A DNA stretch of 64,000 nt from NCBI RefSeq assembly GCF_001418085.1, contig NZ_LIQH01000039.1:248001-312000 (forward strand). The letters run 5' to 3'. The stretch comes from Lacinutrix algicola (lineage in GTDB: Bacteria; Bacteroidota; Bacteroidia; Flavobacteriales; Flavobacteriaceae). The translations under genes were made by a program, and so were the position numbers. The notes under the pieces were generated by a model. The model was not told where the DNA came from, did no database searches, and saw only the letters and a program-made list of their open reading frames with translations. This document shows positions 43,435-52,787 of the stretch, piece by piece; the stretch's first letter is position 1, and every line of letters starts with the position of its first letter.

Positions 43435-44433
43435 TTATAAAGATTTTCTTAAGATTAAACTATTCGGATTTTCGACTTGCGCAAATTCATTTTTTAAAAC
43501 CATTTCCGCCAAACGTTGTCCCATAAGATTAAAGTTGGTTGAAATTGTTGTAATACCACCTTCGACTATTTCTTTTAAAAGCGTATCATTATAAGATATT
43601 ATGCCAATATCTTTTGCTAAAATTAATTGCTTTTCTTTAATAGCTTTTATTATTCTAATTAGGTTTTTATCATCTAAAATGATGTATAATTCTTTGTCAG
43701 ATAATACTCTATCATTTAAAGTATCTATAATCTCATTTTTAATATTATGGTGAGTACAAAAGAGATTAAATCCGTCCAAAATTCCTTTTGGTTGGCGAGA
43801 GGCACTATACAATAGAATTACCTTTTTATATTTTTTTATTTTATCTAAACCAGATTCAAGACCTTGGTAGACATCTTTCTTAAAATTTTGATGTATTGAC
43901 GGATATTTTAATAATTCCTTATGTGTTTGGTCTAAAATGTAAACTTTATCTTTAGGAAGGCGATCTATTACTTTTTCCGTCTCTTTAAGATTTGCAGGCA
44001 TAATAACGTAATAGCTATAATCTCCAGCATTATCATTAATTAATTTATTAAAGACATCATAATTAAAATGATGAAAAAATATATCCACCTGAACATTTTT
44101 CCCCATACCAGTTAGGAAAGCATTGTAAAGATCTTCTTTAAAAGAATTGAACTCATCAAACAATAAAAACACTTTTTTGTTTACATCAATATCTACACTA
44201 TTTACATAGTATCCTTTACCAACAATGGATTGCACTATCCCTCTAGTTTTTAGCTCATTAAATGCTGTAAGAACCGTGTCTCTAGAAAGAGAGTGTTGGT
44301 TTTTAATACTGTTTAAAGAAGGTAGTTTATCGCCTTTTTTTATGGTACCATTTAATATAGCCTCTTCTATAGAAGCTACAATTTGTTTATACTTAGGTAC
44401 ACCTGACTTTTCTTTGATAGTTACAATTCCCAT
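43435..44433 (-). CDS. GntR-type transcriptional regulator with periplasmic-binding-protein-like domain
   Basis: First gene of the galactose operon. The winged helix-turn-helix is at about 10-75 (YKQIVASIEEAILNGTIKKGDKLPSLNSIKNQHSLSRDTVLTAFNELKTRGIVQSIVGKGYYV), followed by a LacI/PBP-I-like effector domain (about 80-330; IGIISYNDTLLKEIVEGGITTISTNFNLMGQ). This GntR-plus-LacI-domain architecture is common in Bacteroidota sugar operons, where it usually represses and is released by the sugar or an intermediate. A near-palindromic ACTGGT/ACTAGT site lies 35 bp before its start. Galactose or a derivative as effector is inferred. Confidence 0.88.
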   Translation of the reverse strand: MGIVTIKEKSGVPKYKQIVASIEEAILNGTIKKGDKLPSLNSIKNQHSLSRDTVLTAFNELKTRGIVQSIVGKGYYVNSVDIDVNKKVFLLFDEFNSFKEDLYNAFLTGMGKNVQVDIFFHHFNYDVFNKLINDNAGDYSYYVIMPANLKETEKVIDRLPKDKVYILDQTHKELLKYPSIHQNFKKDVYQGLESGLDKIKKYKKVILLYSASRQPKGILDGFNLFCTHHNIKNEIIDTLNDRVLSDKELYIILDDKNLIRIIKAIKEKQLILAKDIGIISYNDTLLKEIVEGGITTISTNFNLMGQRLAEMVLKNEFAQVENPNSLILRKSL

Positions 44434-44467
44434 TGGTCAAATATATAATAAAATTTTTAATACACAA

Positions 44468-44483
44468 ACTGGTAGGTACTAGT
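44468..44483. promoter_or_regulatory. Candidate operator of the GntR-type regulator
   Basis: ACTGGTAGGTACTAGT is an imperfect palindrome (12 of 16 positions symmetric) in the divergent gntR-galE intergenic region. It is of the kind bound by GntR-type dimers, and its position suits auto-repression. Function is inferred. Confidence 0.4.
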
Positions 44484-44521
44484 ATGTTTATTTCGAAATA
44501 ATTATTAAATTAGCATTCTTT

Positions 44522-44539
44522 ATAGATTGTATAATCTAT
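44522..44539. promoter_or_regulatory. Palindrome in the gntR-galE intergenic region
   Basis: atagatt-gtat-aatctat is a perfect 7-bp inverted repeat with a 4-bp spacer. It could be a second operator (for example for the LacI-type protein at 45672) or part of the galE promoter. Confidence 0.3.
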
Positions 44540-44633
44540 TTATTAAAAAATGAGCATGTTCATGAGGTTTTCATAAGGAAATATGAATAATAGCAAATAA
44601 CGTATGATCATTAAAAACAATAAACAAAGACAC

Positions 44634-45665
44634 ATGAAAAATAAAATTATTGTAACAGGAGGTTGTGGATATATAGGTTCTCACACAGTTATTGAATTAA
44701 TAGAAAATGATTTTGAAGTTGTGATTTTTGATGATTTATCAAATTCTACTGAAAAGACAATTTCTAGAATTCATAAAATCACAGGTGTAAAGCCAACCTT
44801 TATTAAGGTAGATTTAAAAAATCAAGAAGCTACAAGTAAAGCCTTTGAGGCTCATAAAGATACTTTAGGAGTTATACATTTTGCAGCACATAAAGCGGTT
44901 GGAGAATCTGTAGAAAAACCATTGATGTATTATAAGAATAATTTATATTCTTTATTAAATGTATTAGAATCTCAGAATGAAAATAATATAAATAATTTTA
45001 TCTTCTCTTCATCTGCAACAGTATATGGAACACCAAATACATTGCCTATTACAGAGAAAAACGAAACACAACGTCCATTTTCACCTTATGGAAATACTAA
45101 AAAAATAGCAGAAGAGATTTTAGATGATTTTACTAAATCAAGTCAAGATTTTTCTGCTATATCATTGCGCTATTTTAACCCTATTGGAGCTCATGAATCT
45201 GGCGAAATTGGTGAGTTACCTAATGGGATTCCTAATAATTTGATGCCGTATATTACACAAACAGCAGCTGGAGTTAGAGATAAGTTAATGGTTTATGGAA
45301 ACGATTATCCTACAAAAGATGGTACACCAATTAGAGATTATATTCATGTAGTAGATTTAGCTAAAGCACACGTTTTAGCTGTAAAACGTTTGCTCAAAAA
45401 AGAACAAGAAACTGCTCTTGAGTATTTTAATTTAGGAACAGGATTAGGGTATTCAGTTTTAGATGTTATAAAAACTTTTGAAAAGGTAACAGAATCTAAG
45501 CTTAATTATGAAATAACAGACAGACGTGATGGAGATGTACCACAACTTTACGCTTCAACGGATTTGGCTAAAGAAAAGTTAGGTTGGTCTGCAGATAGAG
45601 CGCTTGAAGAGATGATTAGCTCTTCATGGACATGGGAACAGAATCTTAGAAATGAAACTAAATAA
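44634..45665 (+). CDS. galE: UDP-glucose 4-epimerase
   Basis: Closes the Leloir cycle by converting UDP-galactose to UDP-glucose with bound NAD. Rossmann start VTGGCGYIGSHTVIELI, SSSATVYG, catalytic Tyr/Lys in SPYGNTKKIAEEIL, SLRYFNPIGAHESGEIGE and GTPIRDYIHVVDLAKAHVLA. The start at 44634 is chosen because the Rossmann strand follows directly; an upstream in-frame ATG at 44604 adds ten poorly structured residues. 343 residues. Divergent from gntR and 6 bp upstream of the LacI-type gene. Confidence 0.96.
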   Translation: MKNKIIVTGGCGYIGSHTVIELIENDFEVVIFDDLSNSTEKTISRIHKITGVKPTFIKVDLKNQEATSKAFEAHKDTLGVIHFAAHKAVGESVEKPLMYYKNNLYSLLNVLESQNENNINNFIFSSSATVYGTPNTLPITEKNETQRPFSPYGNTKKIAEEILDDFTKSSQDFSAISLRYFNPIGAHESGEIGELPNGIPNNLMPYITQTAAGVRDKLMVYGNDYPTKDGTPIRDYIHVVDLAKAHVLAVKRLLKKEQETALEYFNLGTGLGYSVLDVIKTFEKVTESKLNYEITDRRDGDVPQLYASTDLAKEKLGWSADRALEEMISSSWTWEQNLRNETK

Positions 45666-45671
45666 ACTATT

Positions 45672-46667
45672 ATGATGCAATCAAGAACAACACTTTCGGA
45701 AATGTCTAAGGCATTAAATTTATCTATTTCTACAGTATCAAAGTCTTTGTCTGACAGCTCAGAAATTAGTAAACCTACTAAAGATCGAGTTAGAGATTTT
45801 GCTAAACAATGTAATTATATTCCTAATAGTTTTGCAGCTAGTTTTAGAAAAGGCTATACTAATACTATTGGACTTGTAATACCAAATATAATAAATCCAT
45901 TTTATGCTAATGTTTTATCTGGGATCGAAAAACAATTGGATAAAAACGGTTATAAACTAATTACTTCTATTTCTTACGAATCTTTAGAAAAAGAGTCTAA
46001 TAGTCTTAAAAACATGTCTGCTGGTTACATAGATGGTCTTATTATTTGTCCATCTAAAGAAGCTGAGATTAAGAATGATTACAGCCATATAAACTCGTTA
46101 TTAGATCAAGGTATTCCTGTTGTAACATTCGATAGAATTTGTGAAGGAATAGATTGCGATAGAGTAATTATTGATGATTATAAAACCTCTTATGCTACGA
46201 CTAAACATTTAATTGAGGTAAAAGGATGTAAGAATATTATAATGGCTTCCCTTATTGATGGTTTGCAACATGGAAAGTTAAGAGCGAATGGTTTTAATGA
46301 TGCTATAAAGGAGCATAATATAAATAGTACTAGTGTAATAGCGGATAGTACTAAGGATTTAAAGAAAAAAATAAAATCTATTCTTAAAAACGATATTAGT
46401 GTCGATGGTGTCTTTGGAGTAACAGAGCAAGCAGTTGTCCAGGCTATGCATGTTATTAGAGACTTAAAACCAAAGCCATTGAATAATAAAATTGCTATGG
46501 CCGGTTTTTGTAACCAAGATCAAGCTGACTATAACCCATCTTTAATAGTTGTAAATCAGAATGCTGAAGAAATTGGAGTTGAGGCTGCAAAATTAGCGCT
46601 TGAGAGAATAAAGAAAGAGGATAAAAAAACTTTTTTCACTAAGACTATTGCAGCTTGTTTTTTGTAA
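45672..46667 (+). CDS. LacI/GalR-family transcriptional regulator
   Basis: N-terminal LacI helix-turn-helix (LSEMSKALNLSISTVSKSLSDSSEISKPTKDRVRDFAKQCNYIPN), hinge, then PBP-I effector domain from about 60 (TIGLVIPNIINPFYANVLSGIEKQL, DGLIICPSKEAE, GIPVVTFDRICEG, KIAMAGFCNQ). 331 residues. Co-transcribed with galE (6-bp gap). The protein ends soon after a KTFFTKTIAACFL segment, a little shorter than usual but complete. It probably controls galE and perhaps the whole galactose module, giving two sugar regulators in one 9-kb region. Confidence 0.9.
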   Translation: MMQSRTTLSEMSKALNLSISTVSKSLSDSSEISKPTKDRVRDFAKQCNYIPNSFAASFRKGYTNTIGLVIPNIINPFYANVLSGIEKQLDKNGYKLITSISYESLEKESNSLKNMSAGYIDGLIICPSKEAEIKNDYSHINSLLDQGIPVVTFDRICEGIDCDRVIIDDYKTSYATTKHLIEVKGCKNIIMASLIDGLQHGKLRANGFNDAIKEHNINSTSVIADSTKDLKKKIKSILKNDISVDGVFGVTEQAVVQAMHVIRDLKPKPLNNKIAMAGFCNQDQADYNPSLIVVNQNAEEIGVEAAKLALERIKKEDKKTFFTKTIAACFL

Positions 46668-46861
46668 ACAAGAACTACTAATATCTAAATATTTATTCAA
46701 TTTAATATTAAACAACAAGTTGAAAACATTTTACAACAGGATAAGTATAAGGAAATTTTCAATAAAACCTACAAAATGGTTTAATATTCCATAATAAAGA
46801 TTCGGTCTGGTGCCTTAAACTTTAGTTTTTCTATTTAAATCTTGTATTAACAAACGTTCTT

Positions 46862-48001
46862 TCAGATAAAAAAAAGAAAGGAGTTATCTATTTTGCTTAC
46901 CGATTCTATAGGAACACCATTGGTTAAGGTAACTGTCGTAGCAAATGTATGCCGTGCTAAATGAAAGGTAAGGTTTTTATTTATTTTACATAAATCTGCA
47001 ATCTCTTTTAAATAAGCGTTCGTTTTTTGATTACTTAAAACAGGAAGTAATAGTCCTCTATTTAAACTGCTTGGATGTTTTTTATACTTTTCAAGTATTT
47101 CCAATGGTATAGCCAAAATAGGTATATTGCTTCTGGTATCAGTTTTAGACCTTTTCGTTTTTATCCATTGCTCTCCATCAATGCCTGTAGTAATATCGTT
47201 TTTAGAAAGTTTCTTCACATCAGCGTATGCCAAGCCAGTAAAACAACAGAAAATGAAAACATCTTTTACTTGGTCTAGTCTAGGCATTACAAACTCGTGT
47301 TCCATAATTTTTTGAATTTCTTCTTTAGATAAAAATTCTCTCTCTACTATTCTAAGTTTAGATTTCCAATGAAGAAATGGGTCTTTTTCAATCCAATCAT
47401 TTGCATGTGCAATGCGTATTATTTTTTTAAAGTTGGTTACATACTTGACAGCGGAATTATGAGAACACTTGCGCGTTGTTTTAAGATAGTATTCTAATCC
47501 TGTTATGAACTGATGATTTACATCTTGGACGGGAATATCCTTTTTCTTGTATTTCGTTCTTATAAATTCAGCAACGTGTTTTTTACATGTTCGATAGCGT
47601 TCTGAAGTTCCTTTAGCAAAACCATTACCAATTAGACTTTCTACTTTATTATTATGATCTTGAAAAATTTCTAAGACCATCTTTTGTGTTTTGCCTTTAC
47701 CCAAGAGCACATCACGAATATTTGTAGCCGAATACAATTTGCTCTCACGTTCAAAATTTTGTTGAATTGAATAAACCTTATTCTTAATTAGACTTAATTG
47801 TCTGTTGATTTCTCGAGCTTCTATCGAATTCCCAAGTGCAAGTTGATTTTGTGAATTCCAATCGTTAATATGGATTTTTCTATGAATACTAAATTCAGAC
47901 CTTCGCTTGTCAAGAGTTATTCTCAAATAGATGTTTGTTTTTCCTAGCGAATCGGCTTTGCTTTTTTTGATGTAAAATAGAAGAGATAGAGAAAGTGGCA
48001 T
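46862..48001 (-). pseudogene. Tyrosine recombinase (integrase), truncated before the catalytic Tyr
   Basis: Bacteroidota-type integrase with an arm-binding N-terminus (SLLFYIKKSKADSLGKTNIYLRITLDKRRSEFSIHRKI), SAM-like core-binding domain (about 100-215) and catalytic domain. CCFTGLAYADVKKL is box I and HLARHTFATTVTLTNG is the H-x-x-R box. The protein ends IESVSKIDNSFLFFI just where the GHxxxxxTxxY segment should begin, and no such segment is readable in the following bases. It is therefore probably inactive. The break at about 46,895 coincides with the end of the galactose region, suggesting an old integration or deletion boundary. Confidence 0.8.
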
Positions 48002-48181
48002 CTTGAAATATATTTATTTACTTAAATATAGGTAAAATAAACAAATTCAACAATGAGTTAATCGTCTTATATTCAGTTGATTAAAATTATTGGTGGAACT
48101 TTTTTTAAAGAATTTAGTGACACCGAATTAGCCCCTTTTAATTTGTGTTTAAATGCTATTATATGGTATTTAATAAAATTA

Positions 48182-48214
48182 AAAAACCCTATAAACATAG
48201 TGTTTATAGGGTTT
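48182..48214. terminator. Perfect 15-bp hairpin, probable bidirectional terminator
   Basis: aaaaccctataaaca (48182-48196) and tgtttatagggtttt (48200-48214) form a perfect stem with a 3-nt loop, with A- and T-runs at either end. It lies in the 389-bp gene-free stretch 48002-48390, just left of the tRNA-like remnant. Confidence 0.75.
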
Positions 48215-48235
48215 TGGTAGAATTTGATTAATTCC

Positions 48236-48260
48236 TTGCGGAGAGTAAGGTTATCGAACC
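48236..48260 (-). repeat. tRNA 3'-end-like remnant, candidate attachment site
   Basis: Read on the minus strand it is GGTTCGATAACCTTACTCTCCGCA in form: a T-loop-like GGTTCGA followed by an acceptor-like CTCTCCG. This resembles the 3' end of a serine tRNA but has mismatched T-stem positions and no tRNA body beside it. Integrases commonly leave such a duplicated tRNA end at one junction. It lies 131 bp before an intact integrase gene. The rest of 48002-48390 shows only AT-rich sequence. Confidence 0.4.
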
Positions 48261-48390
48261 TTTTATGTGTAAATATACTTAGTTACCTATTAATCAAATA
48301 GTTTATCTTTTACTTAGAGTGTTTTATATCCCTTTTATACTCGATAAACATAATTAATTATATCTTTACTGTCAGCTAAACTGTCAGCAT

Positions 48391-49635
48391 ATGAGATTTA
48401 CATTTAATTTAAGAAAACCAAAATCATTAGAACCTACTTTAATATTTTTTTCAGCGTATTTTAAAAAAGAAGGTAAGAAATTTGTTTATTCTACTGGAGA
48501 AAGTATTGTACCTTCAGAATGGGATTTTAAAAACAGACTTCCTAATAATATAAATGGAAGAACAAGTCAAGCAAATAATCATAGATCAATAAAAAATCAA
48601 TTAGATAGATATTCTATGTTTTTTACTGAGTTAACAAATAGATATTTAAATTCTAACTTGGAGCTTGATATAAAAGGAGCAAAAAAAGAATTCGATCAAC
48701 ATTTTAAAAAAGTAGAAGCTATTTCTAATAGTTTTTTTGATGTGTATGATTTATTTCTGTTATCAAAAAAATCAGATCATACTGATAAAGCAAATTCTCT
48801 GTCTACAATAAAAAGATATGAATATAATAAGACTTTACTAGTAGATTATCAGAACCAACAAAATAAAGATTTACACTTTAGTAGAATAAACGATGAGTTC
48901 TATAACTCTTATATTAATTATTGTGTACAGACTAAAAAACACTCTGCAAATACTTTGAAAAGAAATATAGGACTTCTAAAAACGTTTTTAAATTGGGCTC
49001 TAATAAAAAACCATACTTACAATGAGGATTTTAAAGGTTTTAAATCTCCTAAAGCATTTGAAACAGATGAAATCGCATTAAATTATGATCAGGTACAAGA
49101 AATTTATGCTAAAGATTTACAAAATAAGCCAAGGTTAGAAAGGGTAAGGGATTTATTCGTTTTTGGTTGTTCTACAGGTATGCGTTATAGTAATTATTCT
49201 AAAGTATGTAAAAACGATGTGCAAAATGATATGATAAAAGTAATGGATAAGAAAAACAAAGATAAAGTTCTTGAGATTCCATTAAATAGTATTTCAAAAG
49301 GTGTCTTAATAAAGTACGATTACAATTTACCTGTTATTTCTGAACAAAAATTTAATGATTATATAAAAGAAGTTTTCCAAGAATGTGGTTATACAGATGA
49401 AGTAAAAAAGATATCTAAAATAGGAAACGAAGTAACGGAAGTAATGATGCCATTTTATAAAAGAATGTCATCACATACAGCCCGAAGAAGTTTTATAACC
49501 ATAATGAAAAATAAAAAAATACCCGATAAAGTAATCATGTCATTTACTGGGCATAAAAGTTTAGAGGTTTTTAATAAATATTATAAACCTCATGATACAG
49601 ATAAAAAGGATTTTATGAAAAATGTTTGGAATTAG
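48391..49635 (+). CDS. Tyrosine recombinase (integrase), intact
   Basis: Site-specific recombinase that would integrate and excise the element to its right. N-terminal arm-binding segment (about 10-95), SAM-like core-binding domain (about 105-205), catalytic domain with Arg265 in CSTGMRYSN, His362/Arg365 in SSHTARRSF, His388 in FTGHKSLEVF and nucleophile Tyr397 nine residues later. All catalytic residues are present. 414 residues. The next gene starts 3 bp after its stop. Confidence 0.93.
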   Translation: MRFTFNLRKPKSLEPTLIFFSAYFKKEGKKFVYSTGESIVPSEWDFKNRLPNNINGRTSQANNHRSIKNQLDRYSMFFTELTNRYLNSNLELDIKGAKKEFDQHFKKVEAISNSFFDVYDLFLLSKKSDHTDKANSLSTIKRYEYNKTLLVDYQNQQNKDLHFSRINDEFYNSYINYCVQTKKHSANTLKRNIGLLKTFLNWALIKNHTYNEDFKGFKSPKAFETDEIALNYDQVQEIYAKDLQNKPRLERVRDLFVFGCSTGMRYSNYSKVCKNDVQNDMIKVMDKKNKDKVLEIPLNSISKGVLIKYDYNLPVISEQKFNDYIKEVFQECGYTDEVKKISKIGNEVTEVMMPFYKRMSSHTARRSFITIMKNKKIPDKVIMSFTGHKSLEVFNKYYKPHDTDKKDFMKNVWN

Positions 49636-49638
49636 GTT

Positions 49639-50775
49639 ATGGAAATATCAGAAAAATACAGGATCATTACTGAAGCAGAAGATGAAGTTATAGCTGAAGT
49701 TGATCAAGAATTAAAGATATGGGGAAAGTCTGTTTTTGCAAAAGAATTATTTAAAGATGACAAAATTGAGTTTATTAAGTTATTCTTTGAAGTTAGGAAG
49801 AATTATATAAATAATTTTCAATCTGATTTTATCTTGTATGATAAATATATTGCCAATTGTTTTATACAGAACACCATATTTAAGACATCTACTCAATTAG
49901 ATACAGCTATGTCATTATTTGATTTAATTGTTTCTGCTCCGACATTTGAAGATAAAATAATTCTTTTTAAAATAGATTACAAATTATTTAAAACTCACGA
50001 ACTACGTTTTTTATTTTTTGAAAAATTAATAGATGAAGTTAACACAACAGTAATAGATAAATCTGAAAGATTACCAGAATTTAAAAATTTTGAAATTGGA
50101 GTTTTGCTTGATTTTAACGAAAAGCTTTTGAATTCAAAAGAGTATATAAAAAAAAACGTGGGTTTTATTAAAGAGCTGGATACTGAAATAAAAGAATTCT
50201 ATAAGGAAACTAGTAGAAAAGATAAGGAGATTGGGCTAAAGAGTGATCAGTTATTTGAACTAGAGTATGAAGTAAATTTTTTGAGAAATAAAAATGAGAC
50301 ACTAAAAAATTATTATGAAACAGTAGCTCCAATTCCAGTAAATCAGTTCAATTCTTTTGTTTGGGGTGACAACTATCCAGCCTTAAAAGTTTTCTTTGAC
50401 TTTTTAAAAAAGAATAAGATGACCTATCTAGGATGGAGTCATTTTGCTAGTTTAATGGAGGAGAGTAATTTAGAGCCTATTGATATACAGAGTGTAAGTT
50501 TTAGTAAGGACGAGTTGGGTTTTTTATTTTACCATTTAAAAGACTTCTTTAAAATAAGTATTAGAAAAAATTCTAAAGATTATAAAAAATGGATAAAGCA
50601 AAAATTTTATGTAGATGGTTTAATTTTAGAAGATTCATTTTTTTCTAAAAACTTCAGAAGTTTTAAAATAGAAGCAGATAAAAAAACTGACAATAAAAAT
50701 TATAAAAAAGACCCTATAAAAGACAGGATTTCTTTCGAGTTATTGCTTGATAACATAAAAAAGGCATTTTTATAA
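49639..50775 (+). CDS. Hypothetical protein of the integrative element
   Basis: 378 residues, no family recognised. No signal peptide or membrane segment. The middle (about 170-235) is rich in Lys/Glu/Leu with heptad-like spacing (ELDTEIKEFYKETSRKDKEIG, ELEYEVNFLRNKNETLKNYYE), suggesting a coiled coil. The C-terminal part has an aromatic-rich segment (NQFNSFVWGDNYPALKVFFDFLKK). It is translated right after the integrase (3-bp gap), so it may act with it or regulate it. Confidence 0.7.
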   Translation: MEISEKYRIITEAEDEVIAEVDQELKIWGKSVFAKELFKDDKIEFIKLFFEVRKNYINNFQSDFILYDKYIANCFIQNTIFKTSTQLDTAMSLFDLIVSAPTFEDKIILFKIDYKLFKTHELRFLFFEKLIDEVNTTVIDKSERLPEFKNFEIGVLLDFNEKLLNSKEYIKKNVGFIKELDTEIKEFYKETSRKDKEIGLKSDQLFELEYEVNFLRNKNETLKNYYETVAPIPVNQFNSFVWGDNYPALKVFFDFLKKNKMTYLGWSHFASLMEESNLEPIDIQSVSFSKDELGFLFYHLKDFFKISIRKNSKDYKKWIKQKFYVDGLILEDSFFSKNFRSFKIEADKKTDNKNYKKDPIKDRISFELLLDNIKKAFL

Positions 50776-50923
50776 AATAATTATTTTGTTTTACTACCTG
50801 ATTTCTCTTCAGTGTTGTTATTAATTACTTCGTAAACACTTGTTTTGTAGCGCTTTATAGTTTATGGTGTTTTAACATTTACTACTTTTTTTCTCCAAAG
50901 CGTTCGTGCAATATTTGTAGTAG

Positions 50924-50941
50924 ACAATTAGCGCTAATTGT
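50924..50941. promoter_or_regulatory. Perfect 18-bp palindrome before the excisionase-like gene
   Basis: acaattagcgctaattgt is perfectly symmetric and ends 27 bp before the start codon at 50969, in a 193-bp gap. Likely operator for a dimeric regulator or an excisionase-binding site. Inference. Confidence 0.5.
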
Positions 50942-50968
50942 ATTTATTAATATTAACAAATAATAAGT

Positions 50969-51262
50969 ATGAATAAATTTGTTATTACATCAGAAGAGGA
51001 ATTAAGATCCTATATTAAGCAGGCACTAGAACAGCCTTTAAAAGAGATAAATAATTCTCTTAAGCAACTGGTAAAACCAGTAAAAAAGAACCTAACAGTT
51101 AAAGAGGTTGCAGTGCAATTAAATGTGTCTGAGTTAACTGTACGTAACTACATTAATAAAGGCTTTATTAAAGCCGATAAAATAGGACGTAGAGTAGTTA
51201 TAAATGCAGAGAATTTAGAAAAGTCATTATCAGAAGTTAAATCTTTAAAATATAGAAGATAA
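50969..51262 (+). CDS. Helix-turn-helix excisionase-like protein
   Basis: 97 residues. The C-terminal half is a MerR/excisionase-type winged helix (LTVKEVAVQLNVSELTVRNYINKGFIKADKIGRRVVINAENLEKSL) of the HTH_17 kind used by excisionases and element regulators. The N-terminal ~40 residues (SEEELRSYIKQALEQPLKEINNSLKQL) look like a dimerising helix. Overlaps the next gene by one base (TAATG). Confidence 0.85.
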   Translation: MNKFVITSEEELRSYIKQALEQPLKEINNSLKQLVKPVKKNLTVKEVAVQLNVSELTVRNYINKGFIKADKIGRRVVINAENLEKSLSEVKSLKYRR

Positions 51263-51594
51263 TGAGAACATTTATAAGAAAAATAGAGTTTCCTGTTTGC
51301 GAAATTGAAAGCAACGTAAGAGAAATTAAGAAACAAGTTGATTGCCTTAGGGCTAAATTTAATTATGATAATACTTCACTAGATTTCTTTAATTGGTTAG
51401 ATGATAAAGTAGATCTAATTTCCAAGGTTTCAAAAACAGAAGTTCGATTTAATTATTTAGTTATTCAAAATGAAATGGATAGACTATATAAGCTTGATCC
51501 AACGATCACAGGTTATAATATAACGTTCGATTTTGTTAAGACTAATGATCCATTTAGAGCAAAGTTTAATCTACTAATATCTAAAACCAACTAA
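51262..51594 (+). CDS. Small hypothetical protein of the element
   Basis: 110 residues, no family recognised, no signal peptide. Begins on the TAATG overlap with the excisionase-like gene and ends 2 bp before the helicase-like gene, so it is translationally linked to both. Charged and soluble (IESNVREIKKQVDCLRAKF, FNWLDDKVDLISKVSKTE). Perhaps an accessory factor for the downstream replication protein. Confidence 0.65.
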   Translation: MRTFIRKIEFPVCEIESNVREIKKQVDCLRAKFNYDNTSLDFFNWLDDKVDLISKVSKTEVRFNYLVIQNEMDRLYKLDPTITGYNITFDFVKTNDPFRAKFNLLISKTN

Positions 51595-51596
51595 TT

Positions 51597-52787
51597 ATGG
51601 AATATTTAAGAGTTGGTACAGATTATTATAGAGTTGTAGATAAACCTCTTTTAAGTGGTGATGCAATGAATACTTTGGTAAAGTGGACTAAAGGAGAAAT
51701 TATAACAGATTATGGTAAGGATTATATTGCTAAAATCAATAAATACAAAGGTTTTGCCACAATACCTAGTAATACTAATTTTGAAAAGGAAATTAAAGGT
51801 TTTTACAACGAGTATCATGAAATTAGTCACGAGATAAGAGAAGGATCATTCAGTAAAACGGAATCATTTTTAAAACACATATTTGGCGAACAATATAAAA
51901 TTGGTTTAGATTTTTTAACCATACTATGGCAACAACCAACACAAATTCTACCAATTTTGTGTTTGGTAAGTGATGATAGAAATACAGGTAAGACAACATT
52001 TTTAAATTGGTTAAAGTTAATTTTTCAAAAAAACATGACAATTAATAAAAATGAGGACTTTAGGAGTCAATTTAATGGTGATTGGGCTACCAAGCTGATT
52101 ATTGCAATAGATGAAGCCTTTTTAGATAGGAGAGAAGATAGTGAAAGAATTAAAAATCTATCGACCTCTAGAACTTTTAAAATGGAATATAAAGGCAAGG
52201 ATAAAGTTGAGACACCATTTTTCGGAAAGTTTATTTTATGTTCTAATCATGAAAAAGATTTTATTATAATAGACGAAAAAGAAATAAGGTATTGGGTTAG
52301 GCAAGTGCCTTCTTTTAATCCTGGAGATGAAAATACAGAGTTATTAGTGGAGCTAGAAAAAGAAATTCCATATTTTCTTAATCATTTAAATAGTAGGAAA
52401 ATAACAACACCTAAAAAAAGTAGAATGTGGTTTTCTAAAGAAGAGATTTATACACCTGCACTTACAAAATTGGTTAAAGGAAATAAAACGAGTCTTGAAA
52501 AGGAAATTATAGAAATAGTTAATAATGATTTTTTTAGATTCGAAAAAGAAACGATATGTTATACTGCTTCAGATTTAGTAGAATTACTTAAAAATAATAA
52601 TATTAGAGTTTCATCTTTTAAAGTAGTCGAAGTTTTAACATCTAAATTTGGCTTAGTACAGTTCAACTCTTCTTATCAGCGTTATAATATATCTGCAATA
52701 CCATTTTCGAATGGAGAAAAATCATTTATAGAAGAGACAACTTTAAGAGGAAGGTATTATGAGTTTAAAAAAGAAAACTTTGATTAG
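51597..52787 (+). CDS. Primase-helicase-like ATPase (superfamily 3 / DUF5906 type)
   Basis: Probable replication initiator or helicase of the element. Walker A in VSDDRNTGKTTFLNWLK (about 123-139), Walker B-like LIIAIDEAF (about 164-172) and an SF3-like sensor region FFGKFILCSNHEKDFIIID. C-terminal winged-helix-like region (about 300-396). 396 residues, shorter than full primase-helicases, and no primase domain is seen. Directly upstream of the repeat-rich non-coding region, which could be its origin. Confidence 0.78.
   Translation: MEYLRVGTDYYRVVDKPLLSGDAMNTLVKWTKGEIITDYGKDYIAKINKYKGFATIPSNTNFEKEIKGFYNEYHEISHEIREGSFSKTESFLKHIFGEQYKIGLDFLTILWQQPTQILPILCLVSDDRNTGKTTFLNWLKLIFQKNMTINKNEDFRSQFNGDWATKLIIAIDEAFLDRREDSERIKNLSTSRTFKMEYKGKDKVETPFFGKFILCSNHEKDFIIIDEKEIRYWVRQVPSFNPGDENTELLVELEKEIPYFLNHLNSRKITTPKKSRMWFSKEEIYTPALTKLVKGNKTSLEKEIIEIVNNDFFRFEKETICYTASDLVELLKNNNIRVSSFKVVEVLTSKFGLVQFNSSYQRYNISAIPFSNGEKSFIEETTLRGRYYEFKKENFD

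Noticed and set aside
46862-46902. Simple frameshift explaining the short integrase
   Set aside because: No GHxxxxxTxxY-like peptide is readable in the other frames just downstream, so loss of the end is more likely than a frameshift.
48236-48260. A tRNA gene
   Set aside because: Only a 3'-end-like segment is present; no anticodon arm or 5' acceptor strand can be found beside it.
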